Assembly (NCBI RefSeq): GCF_030848805.1
Contig: NC_092368.1
Location: 4,498,441 to 4,562,440 of the forward strand
DNA: 64,000 nt
Direction of reading: 5' to 3'
Source: Temnothorax longispinosus
Lineage: Eukaryota; Arthropoda; Insecta; Hymenoptera; Formicidae
Part shown: positions 27,401-39,153 of the stretch, one piece after another
How the letters are laid out: each line of letters begins with the position of its first letter
Numbering within the stretch: position 1 is the first letter of the stretch
The notes under the pieces: generated by a model
The model's input: only the letters and a program-made list of their open reading frames with translations
What the model was told of the DNA's origin: nothing
The model's database searches: none
Made by a program: the position numbers and the translations under genes

Positions 27401-27799
27401 GTAGTGTCAGGTGTTTCATTCTTCGACCAAATCTTCAATCTCTTCGCGATTCGCAGTAAATGCAACACGATCTCGTATTGCGTAGATACAAATCAATCGC
27501 ACTGATGGGGAAAGCTGTTTTCTCAGCTGATGGAGAATCTTGGTTTCTTCCCTCTTGGTCTCAGAATACGCTTCGAGTTAGATCTCGTTTTCGGGTGCCG
27601 CGGGTCGCCATCATTCGAACAGCAAAGCAACAGCAACAGCTGGAAAGCAAACGCGCGCGTTTAGTAGGTGCTCCAGAGTAATCGTGACGAAACATTAATG
27701 GCCTGCTGTCTCTCTGTGTGTGTTGCAGCGGCAGTGCTGGCGAGTCAGCAGGCCGCCGCGGTAGCCGCCTCGGTGATCTCGCCATTCCCGCCCAAGTGA
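9478..27799 (+). CDS. sbb: scribbler/brakeless, ZNF608/609 family transcriptional cofactor (3' part of gene)
   Basis: Three coding exons are seen: 9478-9601, 20901-24017 and 27729-27799 (stop TGA 27797-27799). They sum to 1104 codons, in phase, with GT-AG borders. The first exon enters from an upstream intron (acceptor AG 9476-9477), so the N-terminus lies outside the window. The N-terminal block contains EPECLGPCEPGTSV, then GIVWHETEGG joined across the intron to VLVVNVTW and HDWAPPRFC, which is the signature of vertebrate ZNF608/ZNF609 and Drosophila scribbler. A single C2H2 finger (C-x4-C-x12-H-x4-H) lies at 21335-21406. It is followed by Pro/Gln-rich low complexity with a polyQ tract, a QSPAYSDISD motif, a GKALDLLQ motif and a His-rich LGYPLL block near the C-terminus, all in the family order. 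Known members are nuclear cofactors that repress or modulate transcription, with roles in the nervous system and in wing and axon patterning. The C-terminal join gives APYGAAVLASQQ, matching the family tail and supporting the last intron. Confidence 0.93.
11057..11151. repeat. 47-bp tandem duplication
   Basis: TATGACAAGTGACGTACAAT at 11057 is repeated from 11104 (TATGACAAGTGATGTACAAT). The shared continuation is CTGACGA(G/A)TGTAA, with a one-base indel. Confidence 0.85.
13798..13821. repeat. CA microsatellite
   Basis: About twelve CA dinucleotides in an sbb intron. Confidence 0.95.
21335..21406 (+). other. sbb: C2H2 zinc finger of scribbler
   Basis: The two cysteines are in CPEPNC and the histidines in HQSHAH, with KKYKHINGLKY between them. 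The spacing C-x4-C-x12-H-x4-H matches the single finger that defines the ZNF608/609/scribbler family. It is the only zinc finger I see in the in-window part of the protein. Confidence 0.9.
21722..21787 (+). repeat. sbb: CAG/CAA repeat encoding polyglutamine in scribbler
   Basis: An interrupted run of CAG and CAA codons gives four Gln, then Ser-Val, then sixteen Gln before NQSS. Mixed CAG and CAA codons usually make such tracts less prone to slippage than pure CAG. Further Gln-rich stretches follow to about 22260 and near 22970-23000. Confidence 0.9.
24018..27728 (+). other. sbb: Last intron of scribbler; also open into a short alternative C-terminus
   Basis: The donor GTAAGC at 24018 and the acceptor TGTTGCAG ending at 27728 bound this 3.7-kb intron. 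If it is retained, the frame continues GGKPLVRP and stops at 24038-24040. AT-rich DNA with a TA microsatellite near 25025 and no other supported exon. Confidence 0.8.
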
Positions 27800-29167
27800 C
27801 CCGCGGCCCCCGCCCCCGTCCTGCCCGGCGGAACCGCCGGGGGCAGCTCCGCCACACAGGCCCACCACACGCATCCGGCGGCGGCGAGCGGCGCGCCCGG
27901 TGCGGGACACCCGCACGGCACCGCCGCCGGCGGCGGCAGGCAGCCGTAGGAGGCATGGACACGAGCGAACGAGCGGTGTAGCCGACACTGAGCAGGGGTG
28001 CCGCGTGTATTTTTCATGCTACGTTGTACGGCTGGATTAGGACCAAGGTGTAACCAGTAAAGAGAGGCTGACGACGGCCGGATTAGGACCAAGATGTAGC
28101 TGGTAAAGAGGCCGAGGTGTTCTTTACCTGCTCTGTGCCGCCCGTTCTCTCGATGTCAGTCGAAGTTGGGAATCTGGGAGAGCTAGTTGAAACGTTAGGA
28201 CCACGATGCGACCAAGATGACGGGTGACGGTGTTCTTTTCAACAACGGCCCAAACTACTTGGGATTGAAGACTAGATGGGACCGAAGACTGGCTGAAATA
28301 TTAGAACCATGGGGGTGGTGGCCAAGTAAAAGAATGGTAGTGTTCCATGTGGTGTGTTATTCACTTGCTCGATAACGCTAACCGGAACTTTAGAGCGATG
28401 AGATGCGGGGTGCTCTATGCGGTTTATTCGTGCCCTTGCGAACTGGATTGAACTAGGAATTCTAGATACACGAATAGTAAATCATGAATACTGACGCTAT
28501 TATAGGTTTGAATGAAATCAAGGAGACTGGTGGATCACGGAAGATCTACGACTTTCCAAATCAGGCGTAAACGTGGAAAGTACTATATACCGAAAGCGTT
28601 ATAACGAATAAAACGCGGTGATTGTCCATTTTTAGCGTGACAAGCGTTGCAACTCGCGGTTCCGTCAAATCCGGGGGGAGAGGGAGGCAGTCCCTTATCA
28701 ATCCCACGCGCACATAACAATTTCCCATGCTCGGCGACAATAGTGACGCATGGCTTTTGAATTTAAATCGCACACGTGCGAGGATCGAGGAAACGCTTAT
28801 TGATCAACCGCCACGAGTGATTTTCCATTAGTAAACATGGCCTCGCGATACAGTACGGCGAGTTCTGGCGAAATTGGAGGCCTCGATAAACTCGGAAAAC
28901 CGATGAATTAGTCCATTAGATATACCGAACATTGTATTTCAGATAATAGGGAGAACGAAAGGGCAAATCTCGCGTTAAGGGCGCACGCTAGCAAGCGCTA
29001 GTTATTAGTCATGTAATATTACATTTAAAAATATCAGGCCACTCATAGAAAAGACTTAAATAATATCTTTTTGAAATCTTATTGAAATATTTCAAAATGG
29101 CTTAACCATCACATCCTTTACTCACAACCTTTAATTTTCTAATAAACCTCATAAAATCGAGACATGA

Positions 29168-29230
29168 GGGGTGAGAGATCGAACCCGGTATCCATTAATT
29201 GTAAATCAACATGGAGCCACACGTTACCCC
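29168..29230 (-). repeat. tRNA-like segment, possibly a tRNA-derived SINE head
   Basis: On the minus strand the segment begins GGGGTAA, has a GTGGCTC box near the A-box position and a GGTTCGATC B-box, and ends CACCCC, so an acceptor-like stem can form. The anticodon arm does not fold properly, so a working tRNA is unlikely. A degenerate SINE head or chance similarity are the alternatives. Confidence 0.3.
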
Positions 29231-30267
29231 TAGAAAGTACTATATGAATTTAGAGGGTGAGGAAAGTAAGAGACTGAACTCGATCCGACACACAAATACG
29301 TTGTCCATTCTCGGACAGAGCTGTTGATGATTAATCTGTTGAACTGATCGCGGTAGGCTCGACGAGACGATCGTGAGGGAGCAATCCTCCGGCTGTATCG
29401 AATTATTGGACCGATGCTCGCGCGACAAGAGGACGATTTTCCTCCTTACGCATCCCCCGAGTATCGTGAGGCACCTCCCACGGTATGTCCATTGCGGATC
29501 CACGATCTTCGTGCAGACGAAACCAGCTTGCTGGATATCCTTCTTCGTGTACATAGTGTATATCTAAGGAACACGCGCCGCATAATGTACAGACGCCTTC
29601 GGCTAGTGTAAGAATAAGCGACTGGGAGCTCGATCTTAGCTCGTAGATAACCTTCTGACAGATTTTGAGGGGTACGAGTTACCTCGTGAGATGTCCTCGA
29701 GCAGGATCGAGTGAGAGATTGCCTCGTTTCGGTGTGGACTGGGCTCGCTCAGTCCCAAAGTCTCGTTGATTCCTCGCTGACGTCTGCTGACCCTGGTAAC
29801 GCTCGGTTTCTCTTTTCTTTCTAGCGTTCGGATCTAAAAAGATCTTGCCCAGGTAGGACCGTAGCTCGGAATGAGACGGAGAATTGCAGATCTGGGAAGT
29901 ATTGACTGAGAGGTAGCGACATTCGGTAGTCGGGATTCGAAGTTAGGACAAGCCAAGAGAGGTCCAGTCCATCCTACCGAGACGAGGCGTGGGAGATACG
30001 CGACGACTCGGTTGCGAGGAAACAGGCGTCTCGTTAGACTGAAGCACGCGAGGACGGACGGCACCGTCGACGTTCTCGCGTCCGCGGGGCCGCGCTGGCA
30101 AAAAATTACGGGGAGCGTGGATTTAATGCGTGCCGGGTGCGAGCGCGGCTCCGCCCCCGACTCTCAGACTCGAGCGTGTATGTCGAGATGGAATTTTTAT
30201 CGAGCATAGAGAAGCTTAAGAGCGAGCGAGCGAACGCATGTAGACGTGTGCGTGTGCATATATATGT

Positions 30268-30291
30268 AAGAGAGAGAGAGAGAGAGAGAGA
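30268..30291. repeat. GA microsatellite
   Basis: Uninterrupted AG dinucleotides in the probable sbb 3' UTR. It is the first of four in about 2 kb. Confidence 0.95.
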
Positions 30292-31035
30292 AAGAGGTAA
30301 AAAAAATATGTAACGATTATATATAGGGTATACAAGAGAGATGTAAGAGAGCGAATCACGTGCGTCGACTGCCTTGTACAAGCATAATGAATGCATGCAT
30401 GTGTGGATGCGGGTGCGTGCGTATAGATTCCGTATCGATGTATTTTATTGTAAAGAAATAAGACAAAGAATTTAGGTGCGCAGACTTCGATTTTTGTAGA
30501 GAAATTGTATAACTTGCTGATAACTTATCTCTTAGGGAAATGAAGAATTCATGATTGTGTGTTGACCGATCGCAAAATGCCGATAACGCGACCAGAGCGA
30601 ACTCGTCCTCGAGGCATGAACGATTTATAAAGACGAGTCGTGAGAGGACGACAAAAGAAGAAAAGAAAAACGAGGCGACACGTAATGCGTTGATTCTAAA
30701 TAATTAAGTGGCGTTAAGTGACTGTAAATTCGATGCTAGAACGCTATTTGTTTACTAAGGTAATGGTAGCCAGTGATGCGCGATAAAGCTAGGGGGAGAA
30801 AAAGGGGGAACGGAGGGTCGGAGGAGGGGTGCAGAGGGGCGAGATCCAGAGAGTGGGTAAATAGGAGGAGCGAGGCGTATAATTACGTATGCATATGCAA
30901 CTATATATATATATGTATCTATAAACTACATAATGTTTGTTCAGTAACTACTATCGTCATCCATTTTATATATATTATGCGATTATTGATTATTAATTAT
31001 ATTATTTTATTACTATCGTCAGTGTGACGTAAGGT

Positions 31036-31042
31036 AGAGAGA

Positions 31043-31087
<45 letters not shown>

Positions 31088-31088
31088 T
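31036..31088. repeat. GA microsatellite
   Basis: A long GA run with a few interruptions (one GACA), in the same orientation as the one near 30.3 kb. Confidence 0.95.
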
Positions 31089-31748
31089 AAATGGAAGAAA
31101 AAAAGAAGAGGAGCGGTGCGAGAAATTTTATCGGGCAGCGTTTCGCAAATGCCAAATCAAAAGATACGGCGGCCGATGATGCGTTTCATATAGCAGGGGA
31201 AAAAAAAAGAACATATTTAATAAAACGAAGGAATGGAAGAGGGACGGGACAAAACGCAATGCATCCATTTTTGCCGAACCTAAGCGAAACCGCGATAGAG
31301 AAGCGCGCGCGCGCACTTATGAGAGGGTGTACGTATACATGCTTTGTGTATGTGTGTATGCGTGTTCCATGTGTTGGTGCATGTGTGTATGTTTGTGCGT
31401 ACATGTGAATGAGTGAGAGAAATAAAAAGTGATCCGCCTCAGTTTTAGTGGGGCGCCGAGCGGACGAAGGGATGGGCTTTAAAAGAAATAAATGCTGGTG
31501 CTGCTCTGTGATTTTTGTAAAAAAAAAAAACATAATAAAAAGAGAGAACGGACTCGAAAGAAGGAAAGAGATAGCAAGAGAGTACACGAAACGATCGAGG
31601 GACCCGATATTCTGGGATCTCCATGAGCATAAAAAAAAAACAAAAAAAATTGCGAAAAAAGAATGGAAAGCAACACGCAGAGATAGCTTGAGTACCTGGA
31701 CCCTGCCCTGGCCCGCGTCTGCCTCCGCAAGTGGAGGTGCAAAGGAAA

Positions 31749-31751
<3 letters not shown>

Positions 31752-31793
<42 letters not shown>

Positions 31794-31810
31794 GAGAGAG
31801 AGAAAGAGAG
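31752..31810. repeat. GA microsatellite
   Basis: A long GA run with one TGAG interruption, in the same orientation as its neighbours. Confidence 0.95.
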
Positions 31811-32321
31811 AAAGGTAAGAAATGAAGAATGTGAGAGTGAACCAAAAGTGCGCCGCGTCGCTTTACTCAATTGTACAGGCTGTAAAATGTATTCGCTTTC
31901 AGTAAGCAAGGAAAAAAAAAGAATTTTAATATAGATCGTTAATCGCTAATTAGGGGATATACGTAGAGGGAGAAAGATATAAGGTGAGAAGGATGGTGAG
32001 AGTCGTCTCTCGTAAGCTCGAAGAGCTTTATTGCACCTACACGCGAATCGCACATTACCGGAAGACGGGTTACAGCTTTGTGGTTCATGTGGATGGTTCT
32101 CGCCCCCCTCGCACCCCTCCTACCGGCCCCGTTCGCCCTGCGGGAATGGAAAACCCCCTGGGACGCGCAACTCGCCCAAGTGTAATAGGGAGCGCATGTA
32201 ATTAGCAATTGGAGACAACCTCCGTGTCCGAGGATACGACACACTGTAGCAAAGTACTACGCATATTTGCCAGGACGTTGCATAATCGATCGTGAGAGTA
32301 TCGTGAGAGAAAGAAGAGAGT

Positions 32322-32323
<2 letters not shown>

Positions 32324-32373
<50 letters not shown>
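32324..32373. repeat. GA microsatellite
   Basis: An almost pure AG run of about 25 units, the last of the cluster. Confidence 0.95.
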
Positions 32374-32377
<4 letters not shown>

Positions 32378-32886
32378 AAGCGAGAAAGTAAGAGACGGAG
32401 AAAAAGAGTTAACGGAAAAACTGTATGAGACAAAAGGGTGAATAGGTGCGCGTATGTATGTATGCACGTATGAATGAAGTATGAGAGAGGATAGAAGCGA
32501 ATGGTAAACGATGCGCTAAGAGAACTGAGACATATAACATAATAAACAAGGACCCTTATTCTCGTCTCCTTTTTTTAGAATGATAAAAATAGTGAGTCGT
32601 TACGCTTTATATATTATACATCTCGAGTATATGAATATACGAGTAAACATAACGTACAGAGAAGCAGGTACAGAAGAAGATAAAAAAAAACATGCAGGCA
32701 TCTTGTCGTTAAATTGTAAGATATTGTGTTCAAACTCCAGAATGTACTCTGATCCCCCTTCCTCAGACTACTATATATTAAATATATTGTGCACTATGCT
32801 CCAACTTGTCCATACAAATAAATATATTCAAAAATCTCAAACATCTTTGCCTTTATTTTTTCTTTCGCTGCGTCTTCATTTTTCAG

Positions 32887-32979
32887 ATTATGAGAGACGA
32901 AGTTGAGAAATCATGCGGTTTGTCGCTATTAGATTCAGAGGACGAGGCTATTGAAATTGACGACGTCAAAGTATATTAA
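32887..32979 (+). CDS. Unassigned terminal-exon-like short ORF
   Basis: A strong pyrimidine tract ending TTTTTCAG (to 32886) precedes an open frame of 30 codons that ends TAA at 32977-32979. An AATAAA signal follows within about 15 bases. The frame starts Ile-Met and reads MRDEVEKSCG, then an acidic stretch SEDEAIEIDDV and VY at the end. The composition looks like a protein C-terminus and contains a hydrophobic-acidic IEIDDV stretch resembling a SUMO-interaction motif. No partner exon was found. The only sbb donor that could reach it has phase 1 and would give a stop after six codons. It may be the last exon of an unrecognised small gene, a 29-aa ORF, or chance. Confidence 0.3.
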   Translation: MMRDEVEKSCGLSLLDSEDEAIEIDDVKVY

Positions 32980-33669
32980 TGGATAAAATAAAAAGCATCC
33001 TACAAATTACATACATGAAGTATCGATGGCTTCCATGAATGTGTCGGACTAATTTTAATCTCTCTCTCACCTGACGATATTCCATTACTTTTATTTCGTT
33101 ACATCCGACAGAAATAAAAAAATCGGTAAAGTAATGAAATTAGTAGTTTATATAAGTGTGATAAAATTCTGATTTTTTGAGGTATCTGTAAAAGTTCTAA
33201 TAAAGAGAAGAGAGAAGTAGTAGACCGGGAAATAAAGACAAAAAGAAAAAACTGAACATATTTATTTATTAATCTACTTTTATATTGCTGATTATATTCC
33301 TTTAAAGTAAGACTTTGTTGACTTTTTAATTTGAATTTTTATTGACGTCAGTAAATATCTGTAATTATTAACAGTGAGCCGGTAACATATTGATTGATAG
33401 TATTTTGTGAAGCTAGACTTGGCGGTACTGCTAAATGCGACAATGCCGGCAGTGGCGAAGGTAAACAAGGGTGATTGAGGTTATGCTACGAGTTTCATGC
33501 TTTCATTGGTGGATATCACTTTTTATGCTTTATTTACAATTAAAATATGTGGGATATTTGTGTGTTATCCGTTAATATCTTATGTCACCCTCGCGTAATT
33601 TTTTCTGTCCAGTGATAAAGCGGATTGCGTTGGTTTTTAATCTCGTCTTTATCTACATAAGCGTGAAAC
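32980..33669. other. Intergenic DNA and probable focadhesin promoter/5' UTR
   Basis: AT-rich sequence lies between the short ORF and the focadhesin start codon. No gene is seen. The block at about 33420-33480, richer in GC and just upstream of the ATG, is the likely promoter region, but no TATA box is evident. Confidence 0.5.
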
Positions 33670-36600
33670 ATGGAAGAGATTGATTATAAATTGAGATCAA
33701 AGAATCCTATTTTGATATCACATGTAAGTATGGCAAGAGAACAATTAATCACCTATCTGCATTTGTCCTGCGACTGTGTATGGTTACTCAATTTCTTTTG
33801 CTTTTCTACAGGCGACATCCAAACTGATTGAGATAATCAAAAAGAAATTGGAAACGGAAGAAAAGAATATTTCAAACGTAAATAATCTTCCTATCTCGAT
33901 AATCATTTTAGTATTTTTCCTTGGTGTTTGTATTGTTTTCATATATACGTTTCTTTTTTATAGATATCAGAATTTAAATTACTCTCGTCTAAATGCAACA
34001 GTGAGGATTCTATAGTTAGCACATCTGCGTGCCAAGCATTGGTTATACTTGGCGAGACTGGATTATGGGACATCAAGTGTGCATTAGCAACATTTATGGC
34101 ATGCTTATCTTCTTCAAAGTATGTGCATACGTATTAAACGAATACCAGTGAAATAAGTAAGTTTTATTTAACATTATTGCAAATTTTAGAAATTATCAGG
34201 CAGTCACTGTGGCAGTAAGTCGATTGTTGATATTAGATTGGAAGTCGCACGATAAATGCATTAAATACACTCTCGAAGTCCCTACTCAGCATCCATTTAT
34301 CACGATCCTGATTCAGGAAAAGCTCAGCTGGAGGTCCGTACTGAATCAAATGAAGTTCATCATGCATCATCACGACAAACAGTACGCTATTATCATAAGA
34401 ATGATATTGCATGCACTTATAGGAATATATTACATTATTTGCCTTTGCCTTTATAAATTGGAGTTTTCTCAGTTTCAAATTGAAATAGAAGCATATTAAA
34501 AGCATTTATTAAATTTACTGATTTATCCGAATTTCAGAGTTATGGAGCAGAGTGTGGAGCTACTGCGACCAGTATTCGTGCACGTACTGTGCAATCCTTC
34601 CATAGATTCGTATGAGAGTTGCAAACGGGAGGCATGGGAGCTTGTAATTAAATCTAGCAACACTACAAATTTACGAACAGAGATCTTACTCTGGCTGTGC
34701 ACTAATCGAGCGGACACTTGCATTGATGCAAATTGCCGAGTTCTGGAGCTCGCGGATATGACGTTGTCGAAAAGAGATAAGGAGTTGTGTACCGCGTTAG
34801 TACCTTTAATCGCATCTTTGACGATACAGCTTTTGGAACACGGTCATGAACCTGTACAAAATTTTTGCACGATATTGGATCTCTTCGAATGCTGTTACAA
34901 TTACATAGGAAATATTATGATAGTTTTGATGGCAGAAATAATTTTGATATGTCCTGCAGCTTATTTACCTGACGCCCTTCAAATATGTAAGTATATTTAT
35001 AAAATATGTAAATTCCGATATAATACAGTGATGTTACCTAAAAAAATTGTAAGATTAATTTTGATCAATTTGTGTGACACAATAGGTACAGTTATCGTGG
35101 ACAGAATGCCGTGCCACGTTATATTATTAAACACGTTAGCTGCAGCCTTGATAAAGTGGTTGGCCTATCCATCGTTATTGTGCTCTGATGCGTTAGTGAC
35201 AGCGAAAAAATTATTAATTAAGATAATGTCCCAAAAGGAAACAGACAGTGGTAACGGTACTATTTCAAATAAGATGCTGTTCATATTCAGCTATAGCAAT
35301 GGATACATCCAATTTTATATGGAACTCATCCGCAGTCTATATTCTGTGGAAGCTGACACTCTGTCATGGCTGGAGAACTTGTCTCTCGCGCCAATAGATC
35401 TGAGATACATGTGTAAACTGGTCCTGTGCGGGATCTTCCTGCGTAGCGACGAACCTCTCGTTGTGCAGAAAGTCTGCCATATTCTCGTGCAAATAGCGAC
35501 GGAGATCAACTTCTTCGCGTCGCACGCGCTGTCCCTGTTGCTGCATAAATTAACTAGAACTCATGATAGCTACATGCTGAAATATCTGTTGCTGACTGTG
35601 CCGGAGTTTGCCATGACTAAGGAAAATCTACCGATCGTTATCCACACATTGGATACGCTACTGAACAGCGGCAAGTCGCTGAAATATTTTGCAATCCAGC
35701 TTTATTTGAAGGCGTTGGAGAAGGAGCCGCGCTGTTATCGCTTCATATCCACCGCGCTGATGGACACCATGGAGAAAGATCACAGTTGGCGCTCGAACGT
35801 GGCATGCGCTCGGGCGATAAAGTACATTTGCGACAACCGGCCCGCGCACGGTGAGGAACTTGTGCCGTTGCTGTCGCAAATCCTGAATCGATGCGTTGAT
35901 CTGAACAGCGGTGCGGCCAGTGCGCTCGCGCTCGACAGCATCTCGGCCCTATGCAAGTCCACAGTGATAGGTACCTTGCATATTGTATCTTTGAATACTG
36001 AACTTTTTTTTTTTTAAAGACGTCATGACAGTTTTTTTGGCCACTCTTGTGTGTTTTCTATGATATTCTGTAAAAGAATATCACTTAGTCTTATCACTTT
36101 TAATGATTAACACTTGATGATTTTACTTGACAGGCATTTATTCTACGTGGCAAGTGTTAGCACCGAAGATGCGCAAGGAGAAGCGTACGATAGTCCTGGA
36201 AAGTCTGTGCGATCTTTTTGCCAATATTCCCTCGTACTTGTTTCGTACGAGTGAGGACCATGACAGACTCATCGTCGACGTCGTGTCTCTTTTGTGGGGT
36301 TACACGGTCGGCGATGACATGAGGGTCGCGAGAGCGGCGTTCAAGGCATTAAGGTCTTACCAGATAGAACGAATTCCTCTGAGTGCTTTGCCTTCAGAGT
36401 TCCTACCGGACATTGGTGTACAGCGCGCATCCGGAAAGACAGATAATAAAGATAACGAGCCCGCGGACCTGCCGCAATACATACCGGGCACTTGTTGGAT
36501 CCAGATGCTGAAGAATGTGAACAGAAGTGCCCTATCGGCGGCCGGAGATCTTCTAATTTTCTATATTGGGGACGAATTGAGTGGCTTCAGATCGCGAATA

Positions 36601-38157
36601 TATACTTGGCCACAAGGGGAACCGCAAAACTTTAAGTATCTGCCAGAGAAAAGCGTGATAAGGGCCGTCGGCGAGTATTTGAGACGAAGCGACAAGGCGG
36701 ATCGGAATAATCACATAATCATAGTCGAGTGTTTGCGTATATTCGCTCATAAGCACAAGAAGCCGTTGCCAAACATAAAGTGGGACTTCTTGAAGGAAAC
36801 CATGCAGATATCGGAGGCAGCTAAAGAGTATAGCTTGTGTATCGCGAGTCGTCATTGTCAAATCTCGGCGTCGGCGAAATTGTTGACGGAAAGTTTCTTA
36901 TCTATGTATGCGACCGTATCAGAAATCGATCGATTATTGCTGGACGAGAAACACTTGGTGCTCTACTCGAATTTGGAACACCTGTGCCACGCTATTTCGC
37001 CAAATAACTTAAAACAATTTCTCGAAACTTCTCTCTTTTATATCATTAACAAAATCTTGTTGAATGACAAAAAGTATATTCATCTATTTAATTACATCAT
37101 GTCTTCTTATGTCACCGCTTTCAAAAGCAACGATATACAAATGGGAAATCGCACGTTGCTGACTACGCTTTTGGACGAGATATCGGGAAAAATCGACTTA
37201 ACGTCCAAACATTTCGAGAAATATTTTGCGGCTGTGATGGAATTGTTAATCAGGGATGTCGAAAGAATGACAGCGCCTGGCACTTGGTGGGAAGTAACCC
37301 GAGAAAGACTGAAAACCGCTATCGCTATTAGAGTCCAGACAGCCTTCAAGGGAAATATCAGCGAGCCATTCGCCTGGCTGAATGAACTTGTCAACGTAAC
37401 CAAGTCTAATCCTGAGTAGGTATTAATAGTAATTATAAATCTAATGCTTGGCCTAATTGCCTAATAAATTTTTTGTTTTTATAGGATGCAAAAATATTTA
37501 TTAGAAAATATACAAAAAGTGCAGGCTGACTTGAGATCGGAGAAATTCTGCGATCTTGAAATACAAAAAGATTGGATTTTAGATTTTATAAGGCACATCG
37601 ATGCGCTTATGGTGGGAACTCCAGATGAAAAAAACAATATAACATTTTACTGTGATATTTTATTTGTCTTGGTTATCTGCTTGTCCGGCATGGACTGTTT
37701 CCTGCCGAATAAAGAATTGCTAATTACTTCGCAAGACATTAGGATAAGACTGTTTCCACAGGCGATCTCTATGCTTGTTGATCGACAAATGTGGAAATCC
37801 ATAATACGCCAGGTATGTGTAAATTTGTCTTTCGTCGCCTACAGATTTTTTACACATTACAAAGACTTATTGTTAGTCTCTTGATATTCAACAATTAAAA
37901 AAAAAACATTACATTTACAATTGCGGTGGAATTTTTCGTCGCGAAACGAGCGCAATATATGCCTATTATACATAAATATACATTAAATCGTATTGGTTAC
38001 TTTTTAGATTATGAAATGGCTGAATCACATGAGGAGCAGTTCCGTACCTGATGTATATATACTTGCATTTCAAAGCGCATTGATTTTATTAAGGCATGAA
38101 GACGACTATAACTCAGAATGGAAAAATTATTTGTCAGTCAAAACTCGTTTTCAATAA
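33670..38157 (+). CDS. FOCAD: Focadhesin homolog
   Basis: Eight exons: 33670-33723, 33812-33877, 33964-34118, 34190-34381, 34538-35970, 36134-37415, 37485-37812 and 38008-38157. They total 3660 nt (1219 aa), in phase throughout with GT-AG borders. The start ATG opens MEEIDYKLRSKNP. Similarity to human focadhesin (KIAA1797) is visible at ACQALVILGE (residues 62-71), HPFITILI in exon 4, WQVLAPK (639-645) followed by a Leu-rich SLCDLF segment, and PGTCW (751-755). The sequence is largely helical Leu-rich repeats, consistent with the HEAT/ARM-like fold predicted for the family. Human focadhesin is reported at focal adhesions and has also been tied to stabilising the SKI mRNA-decay complex; the role in insects is not established. 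The human protein is about 1800 aa, so this one is much shorter, mostly in its C-terminal half. It is convergent with the C1orf43 homolog. Confidence 0.9.
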
Positions 38158-39153
38158 CTAATGAAATATAACAAATGATTACATAGGATATATTTTTATA
38201 CAAAAAAGGAAGTTTTTTACGTTGAACTGATTTACTTATTTGTATTACTCAGACTTGAATTTCACTAACGATATCAAATCTTATAATTGTAATGAACATC
38301 TGTAAATACACCTGACATCTTTAATGTCTATACCTTATTACTAATAAAGTAATGATTATATCAAGCTTTGATAAGTTTATACATACATTTAGGTCCAGGT
38401 ATCCTTATTGTATAATTAAATTCAATTCGTTAAATTGTTAAAAATTTCTATGTTTAAACAGTGACGTGTAGAAAAAAGATATGCTAATCCGTTATCATCA
38501 TTAAAAGATAAACATTTAAAAAAGGGGAAAGAATACCTTTCTATTATCTTTTAATTACTGTAAACCTTTTTCCTGAATTTTATTAGAGATATGTAGATCT
38601 ATACGCGACTGAGTATATGTAAATTTTAGTATTAAATTTATTTGTGGAGTCAATCGGGAAGAGAATTTACCATTATCGACTTAGCGCTACTATCACCTGA
38701 AAAAATTACGTATAACGAGAAACGGACGATTTAAAAAGATTCTGTTCTACCACTAATTCTCTAATTCGGCGACTTCTACACACTGTTACTTCTTATGTAC
38801 ATCAGTACTTGTTGAAATATTTTACAAGCGATGCCGGTGCGAAGAGCGCGAAAATTCTATTTTATAAGGCTGATTTCGTATAAATGTAAATATCATGTAA
38901 ATATCAAACAAATCACAGAAAGAAACGTACTTGCTCGTTGTATACAAACTATATGTCATTCGACACTGGTACGCAACTTGAATAGAATGGCGAGCTTAAG
39001 TGCATTCATTAGTAAAAGTAAAAATGCATATTAATAATTCCTAACTAAATCGGACGTTCTATTTGCGCGTAGTTCAATATAAATTATTTTAGCGTCATAT
39101 ACCTATCTACAATTTCCTCGTCACATATGCTGGATGTGACGGCACTCATAATG
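38158..39153. other. Convergent intergenic region with two 3' UTRs
   Basis: AT-rich DNA between the stop codons of the focadhesin and C1orf43 homologs. No coding sequence was recognised. A TTTATT near 38636 could be the minus-strand polyadenylation signal of the C1orf43 homolog. Confidence 0.6.
38343..38348 (+). terminator. Polyadenylation signal of focadhesin
   Basis: An AATAAA hexamer lies about 190 bases after the stop codon. It is the first canonical signal downstream. Confidence 0.55.

Larger units (their letters stand above)
27800..32560 (+). other. sbb: Probable long 3' UTR and downstream region of scribbler
   Basis: No coding exon is supported between the sbb stop and the ORF at 32887. 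The stretch has a 46-bp imperfect duplication starting at 28034 and 28080, a tRNA-like segment on the minus strand, and four long GA microsatellites between 30268 and 32373. Possible AATAAA signals occur near 28607, 31421 and 32540. Which one ends the transcript cannot be decided from the sequence, so the end given here is approximate. Confidence 0.45.

Noticed and set aside
31091..31408. 105-codon frame between GA repeats
   Set aside because: The composition follows purine-rich and TG-rich repeats, and no conserved sequence is visible.
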